DNA of 64,000 nt from JAUSFM01 sp964343705 (GCA_964343705.1 CAYFJX010000001.1:124001-188000), one strand, 5' to 3'. Counted from the stretch's first letter, positions 53,185 through 62,399 are shown. Numbers and translations are program-made. The notes: generated by a model not told the origin, from the letters alone.

Positions 53185-54186
53185 TTATGTGCATGAACCT
53201 TTTAGTTTACCAGTCTGTATGCCCATCCCATCTCTAAAAGTTACATCCCACTCTCCGTATTGGAAAAGGACTTCAAACACACCTTTGAATTTTTGTGATG
53301 TAACCTCCGACTGCTTACCAAGCCATTCTGAAATTGCTGTACAAGTTGGCCAGTCTTTGTTGGGTGTTGTTCCTGTTGCAAATAAGGGGAATTTCGCAAC
53401 AAGTCGATCATACAAATAGCCTTTGATTCTACCCCCATCAACAGTTGTCATGGCTTTTGATTTCTTAGAAATTTCTCCAGCACACATGGACCCTACAACC
53501 CCTTCCTGTACCCGGAGGTTGCTATCAAGATATTCAATAGCCCAGCTGTAATGTGGTGGATCCATTTCCGCAATAAAGACACTTACTATATTTCTAACGC
53601 TGTTGTGATTTCTCAACCAAGTATCAATTTTGTCGCAGCTTGGACGGGGTGTTATGCGAGATCCTGGTGGAAAAAGATTTTCTAACTGTTCTTGAATCAT
53701 ATCATCACTTGCAACACCAACTTGTCCAAACTTTCCTGGATCACCATAGTAGATGACTTTTGGTTTTGGTTCAATAACTGGATCAAAAAGTGGATCATAT
53801 TTTCCCGAGTTATCAGTCAGAACAGCCCAGTCACAGGTACCTAAGGTGAGGTCATATTCAGTCACGCTATCTATACTTACTCGTTGGCGTACATGCCAGG
53901 TTGGTTTATCTGCGCAACCATAACGACAATCATCAGCATTTGGTGTATATGTTGCGTGAATCACGCCTGACTGTTTCTTTAGCCATCGAAGTACTGCAGG
54001 ACAAAGCGGTGGATTGTCAAACCGCTTAGCATACGCCGCTTTTATAGGTCGATCATATCTGATGTCCAAGGTTTGATGCTTAAAATCATTCTGTTTACTT
54101 GGTTCTTGCAAGAGCTTTTGCTCTCCACATCCAGCAATTAACAAGAGGCAGAGCATGAGTGTAATAAGCAATAGTTTTTTCATCAT
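53185..54186 (-). CDS. Lipoprotein with three related Cys-bearing domains
   Basis: A 333-residue exported protein. The signal ends in LLIAGC (lipobox Cys at about residue 20). Three ~100-residue units follow, each opening with a Cys and a W-L-K/R/G-x-Q/H segment: CPAVLRWLKKQSGVI, CDKIDTWLRNHNSV and CTAISEWLGKQSEV. Each continues with a strand pair and a later Cys (GTCDW, GSMCAG, GSCT). The repeat suggests a threefold duplication of one small disulphide-linked domain. No enzymatic motif is visible; a binding role outside the cell is inference. The first codons read MMKK, and either ATG could be used. Confidence 0.7.
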   Translation of the reverse strand: MMKKLLLITLMLCLLLIAGCGEQKLLQEPSKQNDFKHQTLDIRYDRPIKAAYAKRFDNPPLCPAVLRWLKKQSGVIHATYTPNADDCRYGCADKPTWHVRQRVSIDSVTEYDLTLGTCDWAVLTDNSGKYDPLFDPVIEPKPKVIYYGDPGKFGQVGVASDDMIQEQLENLFPPGSRITPRPSCDKIDTWLRNHNSVRNIVSVFIAEMDPPHYSWAIEYLDSNLRVQEGVVGSMCAGEISKKSKAMTTVDGGRIKGYLYDRLVAKFPLFATGTTPNKDWPTCTAISEWLGKQSEVTSQKFKGVFEVLFQYGEWDVTFRDGMGIQTGKLKGSCT

Positions 54187-54257
54187 GTGTGTTCACCAAC
54201 CTAAGGAAAGTAAAGCTTCTTTATATACCTCAAACTAAGCTTCAAAATGAGTTGAAG

Positions 54258-54908
54258 TTATCTATCGAGAATCCAAGAAATAATCATATACAAGAATAAA
54301 GCAACAATACTGCCCGCCATAAACCAGAGTGCAATGTCCGGTTGTTGTGAGACTGTTTGAGCTGTTGCTTGTATAGTGTCCGCCACTGCTGGTGCTGCCT
54401 GGGCTGCTACTTCTGCAGATTCCTCAACAGCCAGGGCCTCAGCACGTTCAAGGCCTGAATCCATAAGTGGCCGCATAGCAGATTCTACACTTGGAATCGG
54501 CATGACAGTAGTACGAGACTGCACCATTTTCATAATAACACTGATACCTGCAGCAACACCAAGTGCGGGTAGTACACTTTTGAGTTTTTGTTTTAATCCA
54601 GATACTTTTTTTGGAGCAATAATAATATACTTGTTTGCAAGTTTATAGTGGCTTACTTCTCGTCCTTTTTTACTGTAGTGAAACTCATCACTCACAACAA
54701 GTCCTACTTCAGTTAAATTGTGTAGGTGGTAATGGACCGTTGACAAGGCCATCCCTAGCTCCTTAGCTATTTTTGTTTCTATTTCTCCTTTGTCTTTGTC
54801 AGCAAGGTAATTGAGAATTTTACGGCTGGTAGAACTGCTTATTGTTTCAGCTACTTTTTTGGTCTTGCTTTCATTTAAGTCAACAAGGAGGAACTTGTTT
54901 TTTGCCAT
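54258..54908 (-). CDS. Membrane-bound winged-helix regulator
   Basis: A 216-residue protein. Residues about 20-95 are an ArsR-type winged helix (SSSTSRKILNYLADKD, then IAKELGMALSTVHYHLHNL). A hydrophobic stretch lies at about 112-128, followed by an Ala/Glu-rich segment, and a clear membrane helix at about 192-212 (IALWFMAGSIVALFLYMIIS). Regulators of this kind, with a DNA-binding head and membrane tail, occur widely in archaea and are thought to respond at the membrane. The promoter shows GGTTTAAGTC near 54950, similar in part to the HEPN-MNT palindrome. Target genes are unknown. Confidence 0.78.
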   Translation of the reverse strand: MAKNKFLLVDLNESKTKKVAETISSSTSRKILNYLADKDKGEIETKIAKELGMALSTVHYHLHNLTEVGLVVSDEFHYSKKGREVSHYKLANKYIIIAPKKVSGLKQKLKSVLPALGVAAGISVIMKMVQSRTTVMPIPSVESAMRPLMDSGLERAEALAVEESAEVAAQAAPAVADTIQATAQTVSQQPDIALWFMAGSIVALFLYMIISWILDR

Positions 54909-55015
54909 AAAAAGAAGAAAAAGAAAAAGTACTATTTAAGCCTGTCGATAGGTTTAAGTCAATTTGCTACTAACACAAAAAATTTAATATACAGGCAGTT
55001 TCTCAACCCACCAAT

Positions 55016-55681
55016 ATGACACGAAACAAATTACTCAAAAGACTAGCATCAGCAATCTTAGAAAAACAAAAAGATTCACCCCTTTTTGTAGGAATTGACG
55101 GTGTTGATGCATCTGGTAAAACAACTTTGGCAGAGGAACTTGTAAACGAACTAAAGGAATCCGGTCGCCAAATAATACTAGCTTCTATCGATGGTTTTCA
55201 CTGCCCAAAGAGCATTCGTTACAGTAAGGGTGAAAATTCACCTGAGGGATATTATTTTGACTCATTTGATTATAAAGCAGTTGTAAATGTGCTTTTAGAG
55301 CCTTTGAGTTCTGATACATTACAATACACAAGAGCTGTCTTTGATTATCGAACTAATTCGAAAGTTGTTTCACCAGTTCAAACTGCAACAAAAGATTCAA
55401 TCTTGATTATGGAGGGAATCTTTTTGTTTCGTCCTGAACTCTTAAGATACTGGGATATAAAAATTTTCGTTGATGCAGATTTCAAAATCACTGTTGATCG
55501 TGCTATAAGAAGAGATGATGAAAGAGAAAAGATTGGTGCTAAACAAGATATTATTAACAAGTACAAAAAAAGATATATTCCTGCACAACAAATTTACTTT
55601 AAAAATGTGAAACCAAAAGAAAAAGCAGATATCATTATTGACAACAATAATTTTGAAAATCCTGTAATAACAAAGGATTAA
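55016..55681 (+). CDS. Uridine-kinase-like P-loop kinase
   Basis: A 221-residue protein of the uridine kinase/phosphoribulokinase superfamily. Walker A is GIDGVDASGKTTLAEEL near residue 24, IILASIDGFHCPK near residue 53 is the acceptor-Asp segment, and SILIMEGIFLF near residue 131 is the strand leading to the catalytic site. The lid segment VDRAIRRDDEREKIG follows near residue 161. Such enzymes phosphorylate nucleosides, often in salvage, but this subgroup also includes uncharacterised kinases. The ATG lies about 30 bases after a TATA box, TTTAATATAC. It stands alone. Confidence 0.78.
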   Translation: MTRNKLLKRLASAILEKQKDSPLFVGIDGVDASGKTTLAEELVNELKESGRQIILASIDGFHCPKSIRYSKGENSPEGYYFDSFDYKAVVNVLLEPLSSDTLQYTRAVFDYRTNSKVVSPVQTATKDSILIMEGIFLFRPELLRYWDIKIFVDADFKITVDRAIRRDDEREKIGAKQDIINKYKKRYIPAQQIYFKNVKPKEKADIIIDNNNFENPVITKD

Positions 55682-55702
55682 CAAACTTGGCCCTTAAAAA
55701 AA

Positions 55703-58700
55703 TTATGAACAACCCATTGAGTTACCACAGCTCAAGCACCGGTAGCAAGTTCCGTTTCTTACTGTTGTGTGTCCGCAACTGTTACACGGTGGTGCGTCAC
55801 CCATCATGTCTTTGAGTTGGTTGCTGAGTTGCCCGTCTGTTGATGGTGCTTCACTTGTTGCTTCAGCTGGTACTGGTGTGTCTTTTGCCACTGCAACTGT
55901 TGCGGTTTCCTTGGGTGCTGCTTCTTTTTTTTCTGGCTTTACATGCACCAAGTCATCACGCTGCAAGTATTCAAGACCAAGCACTCTAAAGATAAAGTCA
56001 ACCATTGATGTGGCTGTCTTAATGTTGGGGTGGTCAGTCATACCGTTTGGTTCAAAGCGCGTGAAGGTTAGTGCCTCAACAAAGCGTTCAAGAGGTACAT
56101 TGTGTTGCAGTGCAATGCTAACTGCTTTTGCTAGACAGTTGGTCATGCTTCTGAATGCTGCTCCTTCTTTGTGCATTTCTACAAAGAACTCACCAAGACT
56201 ACCATCATCAAACTCACCTGTCACAATTTTCAAGTTTTGACCTGCAAGGTTTGATTCAACAGTAAACCCTCGTCGTCGTTTTGGAAGTACTTTTTGAGCA
56301 ACTTCTGCAGGAGCTGCTTCAGTTGCTGCTTCTTCATCTTCCTCTGACTTAAGAGCGTTGAGAGGTTGTGATCCTTTACATCCGTCCCGGTAGAGTGCAA
56401 TTGCTTTGAGTCCGAGCTTCCACGCTTCAAAATAGATTTTTTCAATGTCTTCTACAGTGGTGTCTGCTGGGATGTTAACTGTCTTTGAGATTGCACCTGA
56501 GATAAAGGGTTGGACTGCTGCCATCATTTTAACATGGCCCATTGGTGCGATGAATCGTTTGCCAACACCGCACTTGTTTGCACAGTCAAATACTGGAAGG
56601 TGCTCGTCTTTTAAGTGTGGTGCTCCTTCTACTGTTTGTGCACCACCAATGTAGACTACTGCTTCATTGATTTGTTCTGCAACAAGACCAAGTTTGCGTA
56701 ATTCTTTTGCATTAATGTGTGGTGTCCATTCGTCGAGGCTTTTCATTTGTGCAACATAGTCGCGAGCCTCAGTAATCTGCTCGTCTGTAAGTCCAAGCTT
56801 TTTGAGTGCTTCAGGATTCACGTGAGGGGCTGCGTCTAGTGTGCCTCGTCCAAGCACATACGTTGTTATGTCTTCAACTTGCTGTGTGTCATAACCAAGG
56901 CTTTGCAAGGCTTGCAATAGAGAGTTGTTAACAATTTTGAAGTAGCCGCCTCCTGCTAACTTCTTCCATTTGACAATGGCAAACTCTGGTTCAACACCTG
57001 TAGTATCACAGTCCATGAGTAGGCCAATGGTTCCAGTTGGAGCTATTACTGTTACTTGTGCGTTTCTGTAGCCTGTTTGTTCTCCTGTTGCTACAACTGC
57101 ATCCCATGATTCGCGAGCTGCAGTAAGGAGGTCTTTTGGACAGTGTCGCACATCAATTTTGTACGCTTCTTCTCTGTGTTTGTTCATAACGCGTAGCATG
57201 GGTTCCCTGTTTTGTTGGTAGCCAGAGAATGGTCCCATAACTCCTGCAATTTTTGCTGACATTTCATATGCTGTTCCACACATGATTGCAGTGATTGCCC
57301 CTGCAATAGCCCGTGCTTTTTCACTGTCGTAAGGAATACCATTCACCATAAGGAGTGTTCCAAGGTTTGCAAAGCCAAGTCCGAGTGTTCTGTATTTTTG
57401 GCTCATTGCTGCAATTGGCTTTGTTGGGTATGATGAGAACGCAACAATGATTTCCTGCGCTAGAATAAACATTTCACACGCGTGTTTGAACGCTGGAATA
57501 TCAATGAGGTTTTGGTCATTACTTGCAAATTTCATCAAGTTGATTGACGCAAGGTTACATGCTGTGTTGTCTAAGAACATGTACTCACTGCAATTGTGAA
57601 TAGTTATTCCATTTGCAACAAATGTGTGTGTCATTGGTTCTGTGAGGTCATAGACATCTTCTTCTCCCAGATATACTAATGATTCTACAGCGTCAATGGG
57701 TTTGTCTTGGTAGACACCTACTGCTTCATTGAGTTCTTTTAATCGTTTTGCCTTAGGAGATTCTGGCATGAATCCTATGAGCTCTTCAAATTTTAATCTG
57801 CTTGAGCGAGAAATGCGTAAGGAATGCATTTCTTTTACTGCATATTCTTTCATCCCTCCTTTCCCATCAGGAAGCAAAGCAATATTTTTTCCTGCCCTGC
57901 GATTCTTGTAAAGTTTGCTTTTGATACCAAAACCAAGCAGAAGAATCTGAACATCCTTAAGCAGTTGTAAACTAGTTGAGTCTAGAGCAACGTATTGTGA
58001 TTTTGCCCCATAGTTTGCAACTGTTCCATCTGCAGTAAAGAGTCCTTGCAAAACATATTTTTGTTGAGCAAGTGGCAGGGCAAATATTTGTTCTGAAACG
58101 CATTTTTGATGCCCTAACAGACTAAGATCAAGCAATTCCTTGAACTGTGAAATTAGGGTTTGATTTGTCACCACATATTTTCCTGATGTTTGAGTAACTT
58201 GTACTGTTGCAGGAGAACTCTTGTGTGTTACCCTATCATAAGAAGAAGCAACATAGTCAGAAAACCTATTGAGAATAGGCAGTTCACTTTGCTTGCTCAT
58301 AGTTATTTGTATTCCTCGCTTAGAACTGATATTACCCCCACACCCATCTCCGAGGTAGACACCAACCATTTGATAGAAAGTTGGATCTTCAATTTCTGGT
58401 ATTTCTGCTACTTCCTGAGCAGGGAGGAGTACATGATCATCTTTTGTTAATTCACAAGCTTGAACAAACCCTCGATTCACTGTAAATATTTTATGATCTC
58501 CAGTTACCTTTAATTCATAACCGTTTTTGGTGCTAAGTCTGTAAACAGGTTTATTGCCAGTGCGAAATGATCCTTTAATAGGTGCTTCTTGAATAAAACC
58601 TGTGTTAGTTAAGAGAGTAGTTTCTTGATCAAGCATTGCGTCAATTCTTATCCACCTGCCCTCTTTTGTTAGCACCTTAGTATCTCCTGTCACACACGGA

Positions 58701-59860
58701 TTAGAACCAAAAATCCTATCACTGTTTGGACAGGTGTGCCAATCATTAATAATAGTGTCAAACTGAACACCTGGGTCTGCACATTCCCATGCTGCATTAC
58801 ATACTTGTTTCATGAGATCCGCAGCTTCGTATTCTTGGTGTACCTCACCCGTTGTTCTGAATGTTGTTTGCCATTTTGCTTTGTTCAGAACTGCTTGCAT
58901 AAAGCTGTCAGTGATACGGACAGAATTGTTTGAGTTCTGCCCTGACACAGTGTGGTATGCTTCCCCATTAAAGTCTGAGGGGTATCCTGCTGCGATGAGT
59001 GTTTTTGCCTTTTTTTCTTCTTTTACTTTCCAGTTGATAAAATCAACAATTTCTGGGTGGTCTAGGTCAAGGCAAACCATTTTTGCTGCACGTCGTGTGG
59101 TACCACCTGACTTGGTTGCTCCTGCTCCCCTATCAAACACTTCAAGAAAGGACATAAGGCCTGAAGAGGTGCCGCCACCTGAGAGTTTTTCATAGCGTGA
59201 TCGTATTTTAGAAAAGTTTGATCCTGTCCCAGACCCAAACTTAAACAAGCGTGCTTCTGCCTTGAGCAAGTCAAAGATTCCCATAAGGTCATCAGTGACT
59301 GGTTGAATAAAGCAAGCAGAACATTGTGGGTGTGCATAGGAGTTTTCTGTTTGCTGCACGTCTTTGGTGTTTTCATCCCATGCCCAGCTGCCACCACTTC
59401 CTTTGATGTGGTATTGGTGCCACAGGCCGCAATTAAACCAGACTGGAGAGTTAAATGCTCCCCTTTGGTTGACAAGAAGGTGTGATAGTTCAGCTTCAAA
59501 TGCATCAGCATCTTCTTTAGTGCCAAAGTAGCCGCGCTTTTCTCCTTCAACACGAATAGTGTTAGCAATTCGGAATACTAGTTGTTTAACGCTTTTTTCT
59601 GATCCTGTTTCAGGAACCCCTGCCTTTCTAAAGTATTTGGATACTGCAATGTCTGTTGCAAGTTGTGTCCAATTTTTTGGAATTTCACAATTTTCCATTT
59701 CAAAGACTACTTTTCCAGTTGGTTCTTTGATGACTGATTTTCGTAGCTCGTACTCAACCTCGTCAAGGGGGTTGCGGAGCGGAGTTGTAAACCTTCGTGT
59801 TATGTTTAAAGTGTTGGGAAGGTTCTGAGAAATTGTTTCTGGCTGGGGTTCAAATTCCAT
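55703..59860 (-). CDS. nrdJ: Adenosylcobalamin-dependent ribonucleotide reductase with an intein
   Basis: A 1,385-residue precursor (1,017 without the intein) that reduces ribonucleotides to deoxyribonucleotides. ATG 59860 is chosen for its AGGTGAT ribosome site; the open frame extends upstream to 60031 without signals. Motifs include RRAAKMVCLDLDHPEI, NNSVRITDSFM, DPGVQFDTIIN, the intein-split active site SNP/CSEYMFLDNTACNLASINL (given in two parts), and RNAQVTVIAPTGTIG. The C-terminus carries the CNSCGHTTVRNGTCYRC zinc-type motif of class II enzymes. The cell must obtain B12, but no cobalamin gene is in this window. Confidence 0.95.
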   Translation of the reverse strand: MEFEPQPETISQNLPNTLNITRRFTTPLRNPLDEVEYELRKSVIKEPTGKVVFEMENCEIPKNWTQLATDIAVSKYFRKAGVPETGSEKSVKQLVFRIANTIRVEGEKRGYFGTKEDADAFEAELSHLLVNQRGAFNSPVWFNCGLWHQYHIKGSGGSWAWDENTKDVQQTENSYAHPQCSACFIQPVTDDLMGIFDLLKAEARLFKFGSGTGSNFSKIRSRYEKLSGGGTSSGLMSFLEVFDRGAGATKSGGTTRRAAKMVCLDLDHPEIVDFINWKVKEEKKAKTLIAAGYPSDFNGEAYHTVSGQNSNNSVRITDSFMQAVLNKAKWQTTFRTTGEVHQEYEAADLMKQVCNAAWECADPGVQFDTIINDWHTCPNSDRIFGSNPCVTGDTKVLTKEGRWIRIDAMLDQETTLLTNTGFIQEAPIKGSFRTGNKPVYRLSTKNGYELKVTGDHKIFTVNRGFVQACELTKDDHVLLPAQEVAEIPEIEDPTFYQMVGVYLGDGCGGNISSKRGIQITMSKQSELPILNRFSDYVASSYDRVTHKSSPATVQVTQTSGKYVVTNQTLISQFKELLDLSLLGHQKCVSEQIFALPLAQQKYVLQGLFTADGTVANYGAKSQYVALDSTSLQLLKDVQILLLGFGIKSKLYKNRRAGKNIALLPDGKGGMKEYAVKEMHSLRISRSSRLKFEELIGFMPESPKAKRLKELNEAVGVYQDKPIDAVESLVYLGEEDVYDLTEPMTHTFVANGITIHNCSEYMFLDNTACNLASINLMKFASNDQNLIDIPAFKHACEMFILAQEIIVAFSSYPTKPIAAMSQKYRTLGLGFANLGTLLMVNGIPYDSEKARAIAGAITAIMCGTAYEMSAKIAGVMGPFSGYQQNREPMLRVMNKHREEAYKIDVRHCPKDLLTAARESWDAVVATGEQTGYRNAQVTVIAPTGTIGLLMDCDTTGVEPEFAIVKWKKLAGGGYFKIVNNSLLQALQSLGYDTQQVEDITTYVLGRGTLDAAPHVNPEALKKLGLTDEQITEARDYVAQMKSLDEWTPHINAKELRKLGLVAEQINEAVVYIGGAQTVEGAPHLKDEHLPVFDCANKCGVGKRFIAPMGHVKMMAAVQPFISGAISKTVNIPADTTVEDIEKIYFEAWKLGLKAIALYRDGCKGSQPLNALKSEEDEEAATEAAPAEVAQKVLPKRRRGFTVESNLAGQNLKIVTGEFDDGSLGEFFVEMHKEGAAFRSMTNCLAKAVSIALQHNVPLERFVEALTFTRFEPNGMTDHPNIKTATSMVDFIFRVLGLEYLQRDDLVHVKPEKKEAAPKETATVAVAKDTPVPAEATSEAPSTDGQLSNQLKDMMGDAPPCNSCGHTTVRNGTCYRCLSCGNSMGCS
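57593..58696 (-). mobile_element. Intein in ribonucleotide reductase (368 residues)
   Basis: The first residue is Cys389 (CVTGDTKVLT), the last two are His-Asn at the end of VANGITIHN, and the +1 residue is the Cys of CSEYMF. Block F appears as EDVYDLTEP. Two LAGLIDADG-type motifs, MVGVYLGDG and LQGLFTADG, indicate an intact homing endonuclease. The insertion site, inside the SNPCSEY active-site motif, is a known intein hotspot in this enzyme family. Confidence 0.93.
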
Positions 59861-60157
59861 TCTATCACCTACTCTTCGTTTAAAGTTTCCTGATAAGATA
59901 ATCCAAAAAATCAATATTTTGTATAGTTTTTTGATAAAACCACACAACATCTTGTGTTTTTCGTAATTGAAAGAGTGAGCCCATTCATATTTAAAGTTTA
60001 TTGTTTGAAAAAACCCCTTTATAAAATCCATATACTAGAAGATATAGTTTATAGAATAGGTGTAACTTTTTGATAAAAACAAATGCCCCAAAGAAAAAAT
60101 AAAATTTAAAAATCAGAAAGACCACTGAAAGGTATTCAGACAAAGAGGTGTCCCATA
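59861..60157. promoter_or_regulatory. Divergent spacer between nrdJ and the 4-TM gene
   Basis: An AT-rich region of 297 bases. TATA-like boxes lie at about 59988-59996 (ATATTTAAAG) for nrdJ, and at about 60044-60054 and 60101-60109 (AAATTTAAAA) for the plus-strand gene. AGGTGT near 60144 is a ribosome site for the latter. I see no riboswitch-like structure or NrdR-box pair. Confidence 0.4.
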
Positions 60158-60505
60158 ATGGAAATGAAACAATTTGGCCATTACTCATTCATTCTTGGTG
60201 TGGTGCTAGCAATTGTGCTTGGTTTGTTCACCTTTTCAGGACAAACAAGAAACATTGTGCTTCTAGCACTAGTAGTACTTGGTCTCATAGTTGGTTTTTT
60301 GAACATTACTAAGAGCGAAATTAATGAATTCTTGATTGCTTCGATCATGATCGTGGTTGGTGCAAGTGTATTCAACAACATTGCAGGTGTTGTACCATAT
60401 GTTGGCGAGTACTTGAAAGAAATCATGTTGTATTTGTCTATGTTCATCGTGCCTTCAGCATTGATTGTAGCATTCAAGGCAATATACGACCTTGGTAAAG
60501 ATTAA
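60158..60505 (+). CDS. 4-TM membrane protein, paralogue of the surface-cluster protein
   Basis: A 115-residue protein with four hydrophobic helices, closely similar to the protein at 5130-5510: both begin GHY-x-F-x-x-GVxLAI, share GL-x-VG-x-x-NIT after the second helix, and end PSAL-x-VA-x-K-x-x-Y-x-L. It is not linked to any surface-protein gene, which suggests the family has a general envelope role and that one copy was recruited to the surface cluster. An AGGTG ribosome site precedes the ATG. The function is unknown. Confidence 0.75.
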   Translation: MEMKQFGHYSFILGVVLAIVLGLFTFSGQTRNIVLLALVVLGLIVGFLNITKSEINEFLIASIMIVVGASVFNNIAGVVPYVGEYLKEIMLYLSMFIVPSALIVAFKAIYDLGKD

Positions 60506-60526
60506 TTTTATTTTTTTCTTTATTTT

Positions 60527-61126
60527 TTATTCTCTTTCAAAAGCTTCTTGCATTCGTTCTTGGACTTCTTCAAAGTTTGTGCCATCCCAGCGTACAACTT
60601 GCTCATGTCTGTAGTCAGCATTGAATTCATTCACTGGCATGATCCCCAGTCCACGTGGTCGAGCACCGAGCCATGCATCCATAAAAACAGGATAGTCATC
60701 ATATAACATCCTGCCATACACTAAGGATTTATCATCACTAATATGAATGTCAACAGTGTCTCCATTTGGCATTTGAGGACCAATGTGTTCTCGTACCCAA
60801 TGCACTTTTTCTGAAGCAGCTGATGGAATATGTTGTGGAGATTTTGTAAGAACATGAATATCAAAACCAGTACGAATAGCTTCGTCAAGAACTTGAAATC
60901 CTGCAGCTATTTGTTCAAGGTTTCTCCACCACCCTGGACGCTCTCGAATAAGGTTCATTAGGTTCTTAACATACGGTGGTAAACCTTGTTCCCAATGCAG
61001 AGGGTAAGGAGGTTGAAGATCTGAGTAACGTGCCATATCTCGGCGCATAGCCCCTGCATAGTCTGCAAGTGATGCGTCAAGGTCAAATAATGCTGGCTTT
61101 TGCGGATCCATGCATTGCGGAACCAT
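60527..61126 (-). CDS. HAD-superfamily 5'-nucleotidase-like phosphatase
   Basis: A 199-residue protein. HAD motif I is ALFDLDASLADY near residue 12 (DxD nucleophile pair), motif II is IHVLTKSP near residue 92, and the motif III/IV region is DKSLVYGRMLYDDYPVFMDAWL (split at residues about 132-153). The spacing resembles 5'(3')-deoxyribonucleotidases, which remove phosphate from deoxynucleotides. Motif I has Ala-Ser where DGT is more common. The proximity to ribonucleotide reductase would suit a nucleotide-pool function, but the genes are separately transcribed. An ATG five codons on (61111) may be the real start. Confidence 0.75.
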   Translation of the reverse strand: MVPQCMDPQKPALFDLDASLADYAGAMRRDMARYSDLQPPYPLHWEQGLPPYVKNLMNLIRERPGWWRNLEQIAAGFQVLDEAIRTGFDIHVLTKSPQHIPSAASEKVHWVREHIGPQMPNGDTVDIHISDDKSLVYGRMLYDDYPVFMDAWLGARPRGLGIMPVNEFNADYRHEQVVRWDGTNFEEVQERMQEAFERE

Positions 61127-61269
61127 AAGGAAGTATATAAAACTGTAGGTGGAAACGTCCCTGCGAGAAGTATGACCCAGGGTTCTATGTCCCCTGTTTG
61201 TAGAGGAAGGTTGTGGTGTTTTTAAAGGTTTTGAGGAAATATTTTATAGTTTAAAGGCTATCCAAGAGC

Positions 61270-61473
61270 ATGAAAAAAGGAACCAGTTTGGAAAAGAAAG
61301 TAAGAAAAAGTGTTATTGCGATAGCTTTGGCAGGTGGACTTGCAGCTACTGGCATTGCAGGGCTTGCTATTAATCATTTTCAGGAGAAACCGAGCCTAGC
61401 GCAGCCAGAACAGGTAAGAGCAATTTGGGTTGCTAAACAGGAAAGACAAAAGGTTGAAACAGAAAGAAAGTAG
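61270..61473 (+). CDS. 67-residue membrane-anchored protein
   Basis: A short basic N-terminus, one hydrophobic helix at about residues 14-34 (SVIAIALAGGLAATGIAGLAI) given here in part, and a charged C-terminal tail. It could be a signal-anchored protein or an exported peptide. A TATA box, TATTTTATAG at about 61241-61250, is positioned for a nearly leaderless transcript. No family recognised. Confidence 0.5.
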   Translation: MKKGTSLEKKVRKSVIAIALAGGLAATGIAGLAINHFQEKPSLAQPEQVRAIWVAKQERQKVETERK

Positions 61474-61496
61474 AAAACATATTACTTTCTCCTCAG

Positions 61497-61604
61497 ATGA
61501 AAGAGATGGAGTTTCCAGACTGTAACTATGCATACGATGCATCCATTTTCGCTTCTAATGCTACACGACAAACAGTAAAGTTTATGGAAGAAGAATGCTG
61601 GTAA
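61497..61604 (+). CDS. 35-residue frame, possible microprotein
   Basis: ATG 61497 to TAA 61602-61604 codes for an acidic peptide, MKEMEFPDCNYAYDA and onward, with two Cys. No ribosome site is visible and the spacing to neighbours is loose, so this may not be translated. Confidence 0.25.
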   Translation: MKEMEFPDCNYAYDASIFASNATRQTVKFMEEECW

Positions 61605-61610
61605 AGGCCT

Positions 61611-62399
61611 TTATTCACACTCATGACTGCCAAAGACATATACACCAGAGAATCTTTGAAACTGACCATTTTCAATATTAATCACATATCGTTCAAACTG
61701 GCTCGGTCTTCTATGTGGATTGTCCCAACCATCAATCACATAAGCGTTGTAAATCCTTGGATCACCTGACCGATTTGGGTGTATATCTCTAAACGCAATC
61801 TCACTCCCATCGCTCAGCCTATTTGCCATGTGCTCCCTGATTATGTAGGCTGCTTTTCTCATATTATCATTACAAAACACAGCTCCATAACGCTCATGAA
61901 TTTTCCCGCTCTCTTCAACAATGAGTATCGAATCACCTTTTGGATGGACATAGGCGGCAAACAGAGCTGTCTCATCTGTAGGCAGGAGATCCTTCCCAAG
62001 ATACTTTACCCCTCCTCTTTGTGGGATAACCACCCCGCCTGGTTTTCTCGGCCCATATCCAGGAAGAATCTCATCAACAACCACAGTTTCCACTTGTTCT
62101 AAAGGCACACCAATCTTCTCAGCAACATATTTTCTGCCTGATTCTACCTGTTCTGCATATTTTTCAGCAATCGTTTGGTATCTCTCGCTTTTTTTTTTCA
62201 CAGGTACTGTTGGTGTTACCACTGCTAGCTTATCTGGAACAGGAGCATTGTTACCTGGTAAGAGCATAGCAGCAATGCCTCCAGCTGCCAGAGCCAGTGC
62301 TGTTAGTCCTCCAACTATCCAAGAGGTCTTTCTTGGACTTATTCTTGCTTCTAATCCAGCAATGTTTTCACTATCCACCATGGCACTTTTAGTAGTCAT
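61611..62399 (-). CDS. Membrane-anchored protein of unknown function
   Basis: A 262-residue protein. A hydrophilic N-terminus of about 25 residues precedes one membrane helix (about residues 27-46, WIVGGLTALALAAGGIAAM), followed by a Pro/Lys linker and an outside domain of about 190 residues. The domain has a helical start (YAEQVESGRKYVAEKIGV), then an alpha/beta body with GAVFCNDNMRKAAYII and a final VYVFGSHECE. Two Cys could form a disulphide. I do not recognise a family. TATA-like ATATAAAGC lies about 30 bases before the ATG. It lies next to tRNA-Arg. Confidence 0.55.
   Translation of the reverse strand: MTTKSAMVDSENIAGLEARISPRKTSWIVGGLTALALAAGGIAAMLLPGNNAPVPDKLAVVTPTVPVKKKSERYQTIAEKYAEQVESGRKYVAEKIGVPLEQVETVVVDEILPGYGPRKPGGVVIPQRGGVKYLGKDLLPTDETALFAAYVHPKGDSILIVEESGKIHERYGAVFCNDNMRKAAYIIREHMANRLSDGSEIAFRDIHPNRSGDPRIYNAYVIDGWDNPHRRPSQFERYVINIENGQFQRFSGVYVFGSHECE

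Noticed and set aside
59861..60031. N-terminal extension of the ribonucleotide reductase
   Set aside because: The frame is open, but the added residues do not match the family, and a strong ribosome site stands directly before ATG 59860.
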